Below are positions 34,388 through 42,261 of a stretch of DNA of 64,000 nt, piece by piece; within the stretch, counting starts at the first letter, position 1; every line of letters begins with the position of its first letter. Origin of the DNA: Calothrix sp. NIES-3974 (lineage in GTDB: Bacteria; Cyanobacteriota; Cyanobacteriia; Cyanobacteriales; Nostocaceae). The DNA lies in NCBI RefSeq assembly GCF_002368395.1, contig NZ_AP018254.1, positions 2,728,001-2,792,000 on the forward strand. The letters are read 5' to 3'. Made by a program: the position numbers and the translations under genes. The notes under the pieces were generated by a model. It saw only the letters and a program-made list of their open reading frames with translations. It was not told where the DNA came from and ran no database searches.

Positions 34388-34990
34388 TCAATCTCTATAC
34401 ACAGTTTTGCCATCTCCAGGTAGTAAAATTAAACTTCTGGGATTAATTTTAGAACCAACGGAGACCTCTATTTCCCCATCCCACACCTCTACAGATAGGA
34501 CGCGGTTATCTGGAGCTTGATAATCAAAGTATTTACATGTTTCCGCAGTTCGATGCATTGTTAAACCTGTGCGCATCATTCTCGCAATCCCGGAATCTTT
34601 ATATTTATAAATCTCATCTGCTAATTTTATTTCTGATGGTGGATGATTAATATCTATTTTTTGGATATCAAGTGTATTATTTGGTTCTAGAAGGGAAACT
34701 TCGACTTTATCGTCCTCTTCAACGGCAAGCCAAGCAAGGCGATCGCTATCTTGCAGTAGATATTCAAACCAGTAGTAAGCGGACACGGTGTAGGTTAGTT
34801 TTCCTTCTACGACCCAATCGGTATCGCCGTATTGAACTATATCACCGATTTGTAGGTCAAAGATGTTACGAGCTTTTGATGGTAAGTTTTGTACTTCTTG
34901 GTTGCTTAATTGATGATTATTTTGATAATTGATGTTGATGACCGCAATGATGATTACAATGGCGAAGATAGCGAGGGAAAGTAGTAACAT
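34388..34990 (-). CDS. DUF4178 domain membrane-anchored protein
   Basis: A 200-residue protein: one N-terminal membrane helix (LLLSLAIFAIVIIIAVINI) and a DUF4178 domain (IFDLQIGDIVQYGDTDWVVEGKLTYTVSAYYWFEYLLQ, AWLAVEEDDKVEVSLLE and a C-terminal beta-rich half with LSVEVWDGEIEVSVG). DUF4178 is a small beta-rich domain often encoded near spermidine-synthase-like, DUF350 or PspA-type genes; function is not established. It is the last gene of a four-gene minus-strand cluster, separated from the spermidine-synthase-like gene by 60 bp of repeat. It has no apparent catalytic residues. Confidence 0.8.
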   Translation of the reverse strand: MLLLSLAIFAIVIIIAVININYQNNHQLSNQEVQNLPSKARNIFDLQIGDIVQYGDTDWVVEGKLTYTVSAYYWFEYLLQDSDRLAWLAVEEDDKVEVSLLEPNNTLDIQKIDINHPPSEIKLADEIYKYKDSGIARMMRTGLTMHRTAETCKYFDYQAPDNRVLSVEVWDGEIEVSVGSKINPRSLILLPGDGKTVYRD

Positions 34991-35050
34991 GTTCGGAAGA
35001 TGAGAATACAGGAGACAGGAGTTAACTAATCCAAAATCTAAAATCCAAAA
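34991..35050. repeat. GATACAG/GGATTTT heptamer spacer repeat
   Basis: The spacer between the DUF4178 gene and the upstream fusion gene reads GAGAATACAGGAGACAGGAG then AATCCAAAATCTAAAATCC. The same composite, in the same order, makes up the spacer 36885-36954 of this operon. Confidence 0.8.
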
Positions 35051-36643
35051 TCAAGTACGGGTTTGCATTTGATATCGCACAATTACAGGTTGGGAAAGAC
35101 GGTTAACTTGGGTTTGCACCAGTTGAATATCTTTGGGTAAATCAAAAATATGTTGCAGTAAGGAAGTTGTTAAATAACGGGTGGGGACTTGCAGTTGCAA
35201 TTGACTGGGGTCTAATTGGTGACGGGAAGCAAGTACATACCCCCAGACACCAAAGGAGGGAACATCGATGACGTAGGGATGGGTTTTTAATCCGGTTGCT
35301 GCGATGGTGGTGTTAATACAACTTATGACTTTGGGGGTAAAGAAGGGACTGGATGCTTGGGTGACAAGGATACCGTCATCTGCGAGTCGGGTGATTAAAC
35401 GACGATAAAAGCCTTCTGAGTAAAGTTTGGCTAAGTTGTCGCGGTCGGGGTCGGGAAAATCGGCGATGATAACGTTGTAAATATCCGGTAATTCGGGTGC
35501 GGTGGTGAAAGCGTCAGCGTTGATAACTTGAACACGGGGGTCTTGGAGGGAATGAGCGTTGGTGCTGGCTATTTGGGGGTAGCGGGTGGCAATTTTGATC
35601 ATCTCTGGATCAAGTTCAATTAAAGTGACTTTTTTGACATCTTGCCACTTGAGGATTTCCCGTACAGCCATTCCATCCCCTGCTCCTAAAACCAACACAT
35701 TTTGGTGGTTGGGGGTAGCACTCATGGCTGGATGTACCAAAGCTTCATGGTAACGATATTCATCGATGGTGGAAAATTGTAAATCACCATCTAGGAATAA
35801 GCGGACATCTTGACCTTTACGGGTAAGGACTATGCGTTGAAAACGACTTTGAACCCGTTTAATTACTGGTGCGTTGTACAGGTTATTTTCCAGGTTGTTG
35901 CTGAAGGGGATGGTAATTGGTGCAGCAGTAAATAGCAGTATACCAAGAATCAGACCGATATATCCTAAACGGCGTATTTTCGGAAATAGCCTTCCCATCA
36001 TAGAAACCATAAGTGCGGGAAAAGCACCGAGAACAAACGCAGTAGGAAACATTCCCAACCAAGGTAGAAAGAGTAAGGGAAAACCCAAGGAACCAACTAA
36101 ACCACCGAGATAATCAAGGGCTAATACCCCCGCGATCGCTTGACGCATATTATCGGATAATTCGAGTATCCGTACCATAATCGGTACTTCCATACCCGCT
36201 AAGGTTCCCAGGATAATGGTGACAATAAATAAAGCTTGCCATAACATCGCTCCGTCACTGACAAATAGGGCGAATAATCCTAGAGGTAGGATAGCAGTTA
36301 GGGGTGCGATCGCAAGTTCAACGCAGGTGACAGCGAGGAGGAGTTCTCGTTGTAGTTGTTGTCCTTGGGATGTGGTGGCAATATATTGGGTGAGGTAGGA
36401 ACCTAAACCCATTGCTGCAAGGAAACCACCGACGGAAATCCCATAGGCTAGGGCTTGATTTCCGGTTAAATAACTCGCTAAATTTCCTAATAGTAATTCA
36501 ACGGCTAATCCGCTTCCAGAAGATACTGCTGCCGCTAATAATAATACTCGGCGTTGGGATTTATTTAAATAAAGGTTTTTGTCTGGGGGGGAATCTGGAT
36601 TGATGTAATTGTGATTTGGTTGATTAATTTCTCCATGCATCAT
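35051..36643 (-). CDS. Multi-TM protein fused to a spermidine-synthase-like domain
   Basis: A 530-residue fusion. Residues about 25-235 hold seven hydrophobic segments (for example LAAAVSSGSGLAVELLLGNLASYL and GYIGLILGILLFTA) in a transporter-like layout; residues about 270-520 are a spermidine-synthase (SAM-dependent aminopropyltransferase-fold) domain: HEALVHPAMSATPNHQNVLVLGAGDGMAVREILKW, TLIELDPEMIKIATRYP, VINADAFTTA and VIIADFPDPDRDNLAKLYSEGFYRRL. The usual DxxDPxGP substrate motif is DFPDPDRDN here, so classical putrescine use is doubtful. It overlaps the small gene upstream by ATGA, hence coupled translation. Predicted membrane enzyme; substrate unknown. Confidence 0.88.
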   Translation of the reverse strand: MMHGEINQPNHNYINPDSPPDKNLYLNKSQRRVLLLAAAVSSGSGLAVELLLGNLASYLTGNQALAYGISVGGFLAAMGLGSYLTQYIATTSQGQQLQRELLLAVTCVELAIAPLTAILPLGLFALFVSDGAMLWQALFIVTIILGTLAGMEVPIMVRILELSDNMRQAIAGVLALDYLGGLVGSLGFPLLFLPWLGMFPTAFVLGAFPALMVSMMGRLFPKIRRLGYIGLILGILLFTAAPITIPFSNNLENNLYNAPVIKRVQSRFQRIVLTRKGQDVRLFLDGDLQFSTIDEYRYHEALVHPAMSATPNHQNVLVLGAGDGMAVREILKWQDVKKVTLIELDPEMIKIATRYPQIASTNAHSLQDPRVQVINADAFTTAPELPDIYNVIIADFPDPDRDNLAKLYSEGFYRRLITRLADDGILVTQASSPFFTPKVISCINTTIAATGLKTHPYVIDVPSFGVWGYVLASRHQLDPSQLQLQVPTRYLTTSLLQHIFDLPKDIQLVQTQVNRLSQPVIVRYQMQTRT

Positions 36644-36879
36644 TTCCCGCTACCTGGTCCTCCACCTTGAAAGTTTTCATAGGAACTACGGGATTCACTG
36701 TTAATAATCCAAACTCCGCTAGAGTTATAACTTCCTGATAAACGAGTTCCAGAACGACCGGAATAGGAATTAGTTGAATTGGAATCGCGTAATACAAGGG
36801 CTGATTTATTTACATATCCAGCATGGAGAGTGGTCATGGCAAATAAAATTGTTCCGGCAGAAATTATTTTGGCAATCAT
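36640..36879 (-). CDS. Tiny secreted Ser/Gly-rich protein in the operon
   Basis: The frame extends to 36936, but its first 19 codons cover a dispersed repeat (GATACAG type), so the ATG at 36879 is chosen (79 residues). It begins with a signal peptide (KIISAGTILFAMTTLHAGYV) and continues with a Ser/Asn/Gly-rich part (SNSTNSYSGRSGTRLSGSYNSS) and a Gly-rich end (GGGPGSGK). No family recognised. It overlaps the spermidine-synthase-like fusion gene by 4 bp (ATGA), so it belongs to that operon. Confidence 0.7.
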   Translation of the reverse strand: MIAKIISAGTILFAMTTLHAGYVNKSALVLRDSNSTNSYSGRSGTRLSGSYNSSGVWIINSESRSSYENFQGGGPGSGK

Positions 36880-36884
36880 TGTTT

Positions 36885-36954
36885 TGAGAATACAGGGGAT
36901 AGGAGATAGGAGAAAATTAGTTATTATCTTCCACAATTAATCCAAAATCTAAAA
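36885..36954. repeat. Composite heptamer spacer repeat, second copy
   Basis: GAGAATACAGGGGATAGGAG near the small gene's start, then AATCCAAAATCTAAAATCAG next to the upstream stop. Order matches 34991-35050 in the same operon. Confidence 0.8.
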
Positions 36955-37941
36955 TCAGACGATTTCAATCACTTGAACTGGACCCAAAGTACGAACGCGA
37001 TCGCATACCGTTAACCATGTGCGATCGACGGGTTCATCGGGATGCACTTCCACATGAAAACCATAGGAATCTTTTTGGGAAAAGACGAAAAAACGCTCGG
37101 CTTTTCCTGTTGCTTTGATAAAATCTCCATCATTTTGATGAATATTCAGGTTGACAGGAATCTGCTCCACATAAATTTGTTCACCGTAACTATTATTCAC
37201 AAATAAATTGATATACATACTTTTATTCGTGGAACCTTCATCCGCATCAAACTTCACTTTTACCCGCACTAAACTGTTTTTACCTCCCATCGTTCCCCGT
37301 CCAGTCGGGTCACTATCTTCAATCTTTTCGGCAATGACTTTTTTCCCACTACTACTAACTAATTTGGCACTAATAAATCCTAAAATCAGGGAACCAACTA
37401 ACCCAAACCATAACGCACCAATATCAACCACACCGTTTTCTACCCGCACATTAAAACCTAGAGGTTGATTGATTTCCACTCCTGCGGTTGTACCACGTTC
37501 TAATAAAGCGATCGCAAGGGAGATTTTTTCCTTTTGATCATTGCGAACATCTAAACCACCTAAAGTATCACTTTCCGACCAAGTTCCCGATTCCCCATCC
37601 TCGTACCAAGTCCCACTATCACTCCATCCTTCCTTGGTTCCCGAAGCAATGATTTTCCCAGTTTCATCTAAAAGTTGAATTTCAAATCTAGCCCACTCCC
37701 CCGTCGGAATCAACGCATCTGCATCCACCCGTAAAGCTCCTAACCCACTGCGGTCAATTTCTACGGGTGGAAACTTGTAAACCTGTTCCGGTGATACTGT
37801 CACCTGTTGATCGATGATACGACGAATGAAAAATGGTGAAATTAGGATTCCCAGAAAGATGATCAAAGAGGAACTGAGTGCGGCGATCGCTAACCATTCA
37901 ACAAATCGCCAGGTTGTTTTAGTGCTAGATGTTACAGGCAT
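36955..37941 (-). CDS. Two-TM protein of unknown function, first gene of the operon
   Basis: A 328-residue protein with an N-terminal membrane helix (FVEWLAIAALSSSLIIFLGILISPFFI), a soluble region of about 140 residues rich in beta strands and Gly/Ser/Trp (SGTKEGWSDSGTWYEDG and ESGTWSESD), a second membrane segment (GALWFGLVGSLILGFISAKLV) and a C-terminal domain (VRVKVKFDADEGSTNKSMYI to VQVIEIV). No family recognised; a similar gene often accompanies DUF4178 and spermidine-synthase-like genes (recollection, not verified). It is the upstream gene of the four-gene run; its promoter should be within 37942-38180. Confidence 0.75.
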   Translation of the reverse strand: MPVTSSTKTTWRFVEWLAIAALSSSLIIFLGILISPFFIRRIIDQQVTVSPEQVYKFPPVEIDRSGLGALRVDADALIPTGEWARFEIQLLDETGKIIASGTKEGWSDSGTWYEDGESGTWSESDTLGGLDVRNDQKEKISLAIALLERGTTAGVEINQPLGFNVRVENGVVDIGALWFGLVGSLILGFISAKLVSSSGKKVIAEKIEDSDPTGRGTMGGKNSLVRVKVKFDADEGSTNKSMYINLFVNNSYGEQIYVEQIPVNLNIHQNDGDFIKATGKAERFFVFSQKDSYGFHVEVHPDEPVDRTWLTVCDRVRTLGPVQVIEIV

Positions 37942-38343
37942 GGGAGTTCAAGAATCGTTTGTTAAACTTTAATGTTAAGATTTGTTGGGGATAGATTCCG
38001 AAAATAAAGATACTAATTCAAGTATATTTTCATCTATTCTCACCTACACAACACGGATAAATATCCGTATATATCTCTATCTTTATTAGATTCAACGATA
38101 AATTTAACTTTTACGCAAACTCCCTGGAAAAATAGGGAGTAGTCCCCATGTTATATCTCCTTTCGACTCCCTACTTCCTGTACAGACGACCCGACGGGTC
38201 GTCTGTACGGACTACCCCTATTTACCAAAAAGATTGTCAAAATCAGAATGGGAAATGCAGGTTATGGGGTATTTATCAGCAAAATACCAAACCTTGATAA
38301 AATTTTGCATAGAAGCAATTTCAATAGAAGTCAAAATATAACC
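37942..38343. other. Divergent spacer containing a perfect palindrome
   Basis: About 400 bp between the operon head and the 38344 gene. AT-rich, with GGGAGTA/CTCCCTA repeats near 38110-38175 and the perfect palindrome at 38180-38208. An open frame reaches upstream of 38344 to 38248 but lacks a better start. Confidence 0.6.
38180..38208. repeat. Perfect REP-like palindrome
   Basis: GTACAGACGACCCG, one central base, CGGGTCGTCTGTAC: a 29-nt perfect palindrome. Its outer arms are GTACAG/CTGTAC rather than GTAGAG/CTCTAC, a compensatory change on both arms that supports selection for pairing. Confidence 0.95.
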
Positions 38344-38637
38344 ATGAGTGTAGAAACCAATCAGACGACTACGGGTGCAGATGCAGTTGATGTGGCGATC
38401 GCCCAAGGAATTGATTTTGATGGTACACCCATACCCCCAGCGAAACTGGAACTGTACAACAAAGTCATGGCATTAGAAGCCAATCGTCAACGTAGTGGAG
38501 TATCCAACACCATGCGATCGCGGATTGTGCGCATCGGAGCGAAACATATTCCCCAAGCTGAACTGGATCAAATGCTATCGGATGCAGGGTTTGCTCCCCT
38601 AAAAGAAAAGGAAATTGCCTTTTTCTATCAAAAATAA
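38344..38637 (+). CDS. Small conserved-looking hypothetical protein
   Basis: A 97-residue protein from ATG 38344 (MSVETNQTTTGADAVDVA). The frame opens at 38248, but the extension contains no family-like sequence. The core, DGTPIPPAKLELYNKVMALEANRQRSGVSNTMRSRIVRIG, then AELDQMLSDAGFAPLKEKEIAFFYQK, is helical and ends well-formed; similar small proteins are common in cyanobacteria, function unknown. It has a HIP1 site near 38397 and lies upstream of the RAYT locus on the same strand. Confidence 0.7.
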   Translation: MSVETNQTTTGADAVDVAIAQGIDFDGTPIPPAKLELYNKVMALEANRQRSGVSNTMRSRIVRIGAKHIPQAELDQMLSDAGFAPLKEKEIAFFYQK

Positions 38638-38772
38638 GCTTTCAATAAATACAGGGATTAGGAGTTGTGTAGACAAAAACCCATATTCCATCCACATCAG
38701 AAATATATAGAAATAATACTGAACAGATTACGGTATCAATTCAATATATTGGTATTGAATTACCACGCATAT

Positions 38773-38836
38773 GTAGAGACGACCCGTCGGGTCCTCTCTA
38801 CGTCTCGTCGGGTCGTCTCTACGACCTGTCGTCTAC
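38773..38836. repeat. Upstream palindrome cluster of the RAYT locus
   Basis: A full copy GTAGAGACGACCCG...CTCTCTAC (38773-38801, one mismatch in the right arm), then GTCTCGTCGGGTCGTCTCTAC (38802-38822), then GACCTGTCGTCTAC (38823-38836). The direct-inverted clustering is typical of REP doublets. Confidence 0.85.
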
Positions 38837-38864
38837 GTGGTTAATTAATACCATATTCTGATTT

Positions 38865-39407
38865 ATGACCTTATATAAAAATAAATATCGGATTGAATCT
38901 GCCCGATGCAATAAATGGGACTATACATCTGCTGGCTATTATTTTATTACTATTTGTACCTATAAAAAACAGTCTTTTTTTGGTGAAATTATCGATGGTA
39001 AAATGAATTTATCTCCCATTGGGAAAATTTTAGCTGTGGAATGGCAAAAAACAGAACTGATACGACCCTATGTGGAATTAGATGCATGGGTAATCATGCC
39101 AAATCATTTTCACGGCATATTGATTATTCATAAACCTACCGTGGAGACGACCCATAATGTAGAGACGACCCGATGAGTCGTCTCTACTAGCAATCACGCA
39201 GAAAACGACCCACCAAATATACCACAATTAAAATCAAATTCGTTAGGTTCAATAATTGGTCAATTCAAATCGATTTGCACGAAGCAAATTTGGGAATCGG
39301 GATTCCAAGAATTTAGGTGGCAACCTCGGTTTCACGACCATATTATTCGTGATGAAGCATTTCTAAATAATATCAGAAAATATATTTTCGATAATCCCGT
39401 TAAATAG
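38865..39407 (+). pseudogene. REP-associated (Y1/IS200-like) transposase, interrupted by an in-frame stop
   Basis: The first part (38865-39140) has the RAYT N-terminus YRIESARCNKWDYTSAGYYF and the HUH motif NHFHGILI (metal-binding His pair). The second part (about 39216-39407) has GSIIGQFKSICTKQI, FRWQPRFHDHIIRDE and NIRKYIFDNPVK, the tyrosine of KYIFDNP being the expected nucleophile. Both parts are in one frame of 180 codons, but a TGA at 39174-39176 ends the first product after 103 residues. That stop lies in the core of a GTAGAGACG palindrome (39159-39187) inserted in the variable linker between HUH and Tyr regions. Without suppression or repair the transposase is inactive. Confidence 0.8.
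39141..39187. repeat. Palindromes inside the RAYT gene
   Basis: A half copy GTGGAGACGACCCA (39141-39154) and a full copy 39159-39187 (GTAGAGACGACCCG, core AT, then GAGTCGTCTCTAC). The core TGA is what interrupts the transposase frame; a usual core (CGTCGG) would read Arg-Arg there. Confidence 0.9.
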
Positions 39408-39473
39408 GAATTAGACAAACACAATCCCCGAAATTGTTCAAATAAATCCAAATAAAAAATTTGACGGTTGATT

Positions 39474-39515
39474 GTAGAGACGAACCGTCGGGTCGTCTCT
39501 ACGTCCGGTCGTCAC
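39474..39515. repeat. Downstream palindrome of the RAYT locus
   Basis: GTAGAGACGAACCG then CGGGTCGTCTCTAC (39474-39502), followed by a half copy GTCCGGTCGTCAC (39503-39515) that overlaps the stop codon of the convergent ClC gene (39512-39514). Confidence 0.85.
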
Positions 39516-42217
39516 GATGATTGAATGGCACTGCGAACGAGAATCACCGTACTGTTGACGTTTGTAGCTATTTCTTCGGGGATATTGCCGGTAATTGCAT
39601 GTTTGAGTAATCCTTCACGGGATGCACCTAACATGACCACATCGTAGTTTTCCTGCTTAACTAAGTTAATAATGCCTTCGCTGACGGATTCAGCTTGAAT
39701 TGGTGCAGCGACCACAAGACTGGAAAGCTGACGACGGCGAATTAGTTGACGAATTGCTCGTTCGAGAATCGTCAGGTCTGGTTTGGTTTCGTTGGGGTGA
39801 AATACTCGTGTCAGGCGGATTTTTGGCTCTTGAGCGAGGGTAATTAGGGCTGGAAGTAGACGTATTGCAGCTCTTGCGTTTGGTCCTCCAGCCATTGGTA
39901 CTAACCAATGATTGAATCGAGGTCGAGATTGGTTGGGGAAAATTCTTCCTGAAACTTGCGGTGTGGAAGAAAAGGAAATGAGGGGATTGGTGGATATTTG
40001 CTGGGGAAACCAAAAGCGGGGTAGGTGGGTATTACCAATTTTAACCAGAACGACTTCACAGGTGGCTTGACGAATAATTGTATCCACTATGTCACCAAAA
40101 ATACGTCCAGGGGTGGATGTACTGCCTTTCCAACCCATCAAAATCAAATCGATATGACTTTCTTGAATTGTTTCTAAAATGGCTGGGGCTACATCGTGGG
40201 CTACACGGATTTGGGTGTGGATGGGGATGTTCCATTTTTTACCTAGAGCCTCCGCTTGCCGTAGTAAACGCCTACTTTTGGTGGTGCGGACGGGGGTGGT
40301 TGCGGGGGAGGTGTAGCGGGGAGCCAGCATGATTTGCACACATTCTATTTCATAATGGCGATCGCGGGCTATGGCGATGGCCATTTCTAGTAAGATGGCG
40401 GCTGTTTCCGGGTTGGCAACGGGGACTAAAATTCTTCCCCTACCGGTGCTAGGTGAACGGGTTTGATAAACAACGTAGGAGGGTTCCGGACGGGGACCGG
40501 TTTCACTTTTACAATTGAGACGGTCGGCTTCAGCCCTGATAATATCGGCACGGGTAATAATTCCAATCAGTCGCTGTCCTTCCACTACCGGTAAACGGCT
40601 GATATTATTTCTATCTAAGATATATAAAACATTACTTAAATTATGGTGGGGAGTAACTGTGACTGGGTGGGGGGTCATAATTTCCCGTAAAGGAGTATCT
40701 TTAGCCAAATTGCGATCGCGTATTTGCAACAGGTCGCTTTGGGTGACAATTCCCACTAGTTTATGTTCTTCAACTACGGGGAAACCACGGTGGTGGGAAC
40801 TAGAAAAAGCCTGCATGGTTTCTTCTACGGTCATATTCACATCCAGGGTTTCCACCCGTGGTTGCATCACCTTCTCTGCTGTCAGATTACTTAAAATCCC
40901 TTCCACGGAAGTTGGATGTTCGATGTCAATACCTTTGAGGGCGAGTAGTTTACTATACAGTGAACCAGGAAATATCTTCTCCGCAATTAGATAGGAAGTG
41001 ACGGAAGTAATCATCAAAGGTAAAACCAGTTGAAAGTCTGCGGTCATCTCAAACACAATCACAATCGCTGTAATCGGAACCTTGGAAACACCGCTAAAAA
41101 ATCCCCCCATCCCCGCTAATGCATAAATAGTCGGTGAAGACATCCCCAATAAATGCTGTTCCCCCACCCCAACCACATATCCTAAACAGGAACCTAAAAT
41201 TAAACTGGGTGCAAATAAGCCCCCTGGAGCACCGGAACCAAAGGCAATTAATGTCAGGAAAAACTGGGTGACAAATACAATTACAGCCCGTGAAGCACTC
41301 ACCCCACCAATAATCACAAATTCCCTTAAGCCAGTATTATTACGGAATTCAACTGGGAGCAGGGAAATAATGACTCCACAAATCAAGCCAGCCAGAGCAA
41401 TCCGCAGAGGTAAATTGACGTGCAGTCTATCGTATAGCTTAATACTTTGAATTAGTCCCCGGTTAAACAAAGCTGCTAATACCCCAGCCGCCAGACCCAA
41501 GACTAGATAAAAGGGTATTTCCCGCAAATCCATACTACTATCAAGATGGGTGGAGCGGGGATACACCAGGCTTCCTCCACCCAATAGCTGGGAAACCACA
41601 CCACCGATAAAGGAAGCAATAATGGCAGTACCCAGGGTCAATCCCGACAAGTCCTGTAGCAATTCTTCGATGATAAATAATACACCAGCAATCGGGGCAT
41701 TAAAAGCCGCAGCTAAACCCGCTCCAGCTCCAGCAGCAATCATTTGCCGACGGTGGTCGGGAGAAGTGGGAAAAAACCGACTCATACCCGCCGCTAACCC
41801 GGCTCCAACTTGAACTGTGGGTCCTTGTCTACCCAGGGTTAACCCGGAGGCAATAGTAATAATTGCACTCAGTAACTTGACAATTGCCACTCGCCAGGAA
41901 AGTTTCACTGGGACATTGGCGAGGGAAGCTTTGACATGGGGAATACCGCTACCTGCGGCTTCGGGAGCAAACCGCTCTACTAAAAATCCAGCCAGTAAGC
42001 CAAAACCCAAGCCAACGGAGGGTAAAACAATCCAAGCGGGAAAAATATTTGACCCTTGAATTCGCCAAACACCCAGGGTTCCCGAACCAAACTTGAGTAT
42101 AACCGCAGACACAGCTGCCACTAACCCAATCAAAGATGCTTCTGCGATCGCATGACTCCGACGGGGTTGCCAAAAATTACGCAAACGTGATACCAGGTAT
42201 TGGCTTAACATTTTCAT
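39512..42217 (-). CDS. ClC chloride channel/antiporter with CBS pair and Usp domains
   Basis: An approximately 900-residue protein. Residues about 20-440 form a ClC: GSGIPHVKAS (anion-coordinating Ser), GRQGPTVQVGAG, IIEELLQDLSG and GAPGGLFAPSLILG, with the late Tyr in GSLYSKLLA. Residues about 450-590 are two CBS domains (VMQPRVETLDVNMTVEETM; TPLREIMTPHPVTVTPHHNL). The rest holds two UspA-like domains (about 610-750 and 790-905). In ClC-ec1 the gating glutamate sits in GREGP; here that position is Gln (Q142 of the open frame), which would be expected to alter proton coupling. The frame opens with a TTG inside a palindrome at 42250; ATG 42217 is preferred, 42211 possible. 3' end overlaps a palindrome. 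Confidence 0.92.
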   Translation of the reverse strand: MKMLSQYLVSRLRNFWQPRRSHAIAEASLIGLVAAVSAVILKFGSGTLGVWRIQGSNIFPAWIVLPSVGLGFGLLAGFLVERFAPEAAGSGIPHVKASLANVPVKLSWRVAIVKLLSAIITIASGLTLGRQGPTVQVGAGLAAGMSRFFPTSPDHRRQMIAAGAGAGLAAAFNAPIAGVLFIIEELLQDLSGLTLGTAIIASFIGGVVSQLLGGGSLVYPRSTHLDSSMDLREIPFYLVLGLAAGVLAALFNRGLIQSIKLYDRLHVNLPLRIALAGLICGVIISLLPVEFRNNTGLREFVIIGGVSASRAVIVFVTQFFLTLIAFGSGAPGGLFAPSLILGSCLGYVVGVGEQHLLGMSSPTIYALAGMGGFFSGVSKVPITAIVIVFEMTADFQLVLPLMITSVTSYLIAEKIFPGSLYSKLLALKGIDIEHPTSVEGILSNLTAEKVMQPRVETLDVNMTVEETMQAFSSSHHRGFPVVEEHKLVGIVTQSDLLQIRDRNLAKDTPLREIMTPHPVTVTPHHNLSNVLYILDRNNISRLPVVEGQRLIGIITRADIIRAEADRLNCKSETGPRPEPSYVVYQTRSPSTGRGRILVPVANPETAAILLEMAIAIARDRHYEIECVQIMLAPRYTSPATTPVRTTKSRRLLRQAEALGKKWNIPIHTQIRVAHDVAPAILETIQESHIDLILMGWKGSTSTPGRIFGDIVDTIIRQATCEVVLVKIGNTHLPRFWFPQQISTNPLISFSSTPQVSGRIFPNQSRPRFNHWLVPMAGGPNARAAIRLLPALITLAQEPKIRLTRVFHPNETKPDLTILERAIRQLIRRRQLSSLVVAAPIQAESVSEGIINLVKQENYDVVMLGASREGLLKHAITGNIPEEIATNVNSTVILVRSAIQSS

Positions 42218-42238
42218 CGTACAGGGAATGTAAGGGAA

Positions 42239-42261
42239 GAGACGTAGCAATGCTACGTCTC
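42239..42261. repeat. Palindrome GAGACGTAGCAATGCTACGTCTC
   Basis: Perfect inverted repeat (GAGACGTAGCA/TGCTACGTCTC) between the divergent-looking ends of pmbA and the ClC gene; the pmbA stop (TAG at 42261-42263) lies at its edge. It shares the outer GAGACG...CGTCTC with the REP-like family, but the core differs. Relatives at 47326-47347 and 52983-53005. Confidence 0.9.

Larger units (their letters stand above)
38773..39515 (+). mobile_element. REPtron-like locus: RAYT transposase gene with REP-like palindromes at both ends
   Basis: A Y1-type REP-associated tyrosine transposase gene (38865-39407) has two or three copies or half-copies of the GTAGAGACG palindrome upstream (38773-38801, 38802-38822, 38823-38836) and one full plus one half copy downstream (39474-39502, 39503-39515). 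This is the classical layout in which a RAYT gene is flanked by the repeats it may act on. The same palindromes are dispersed through the window. Confidence 0.75.

Noticed and set aside
39512-42250. ClC start at 42250 (TTG)
   Set aside because: The TTG lies in a dispersed palindrome; ATG at 42217 has normal ClC N-terminal context.
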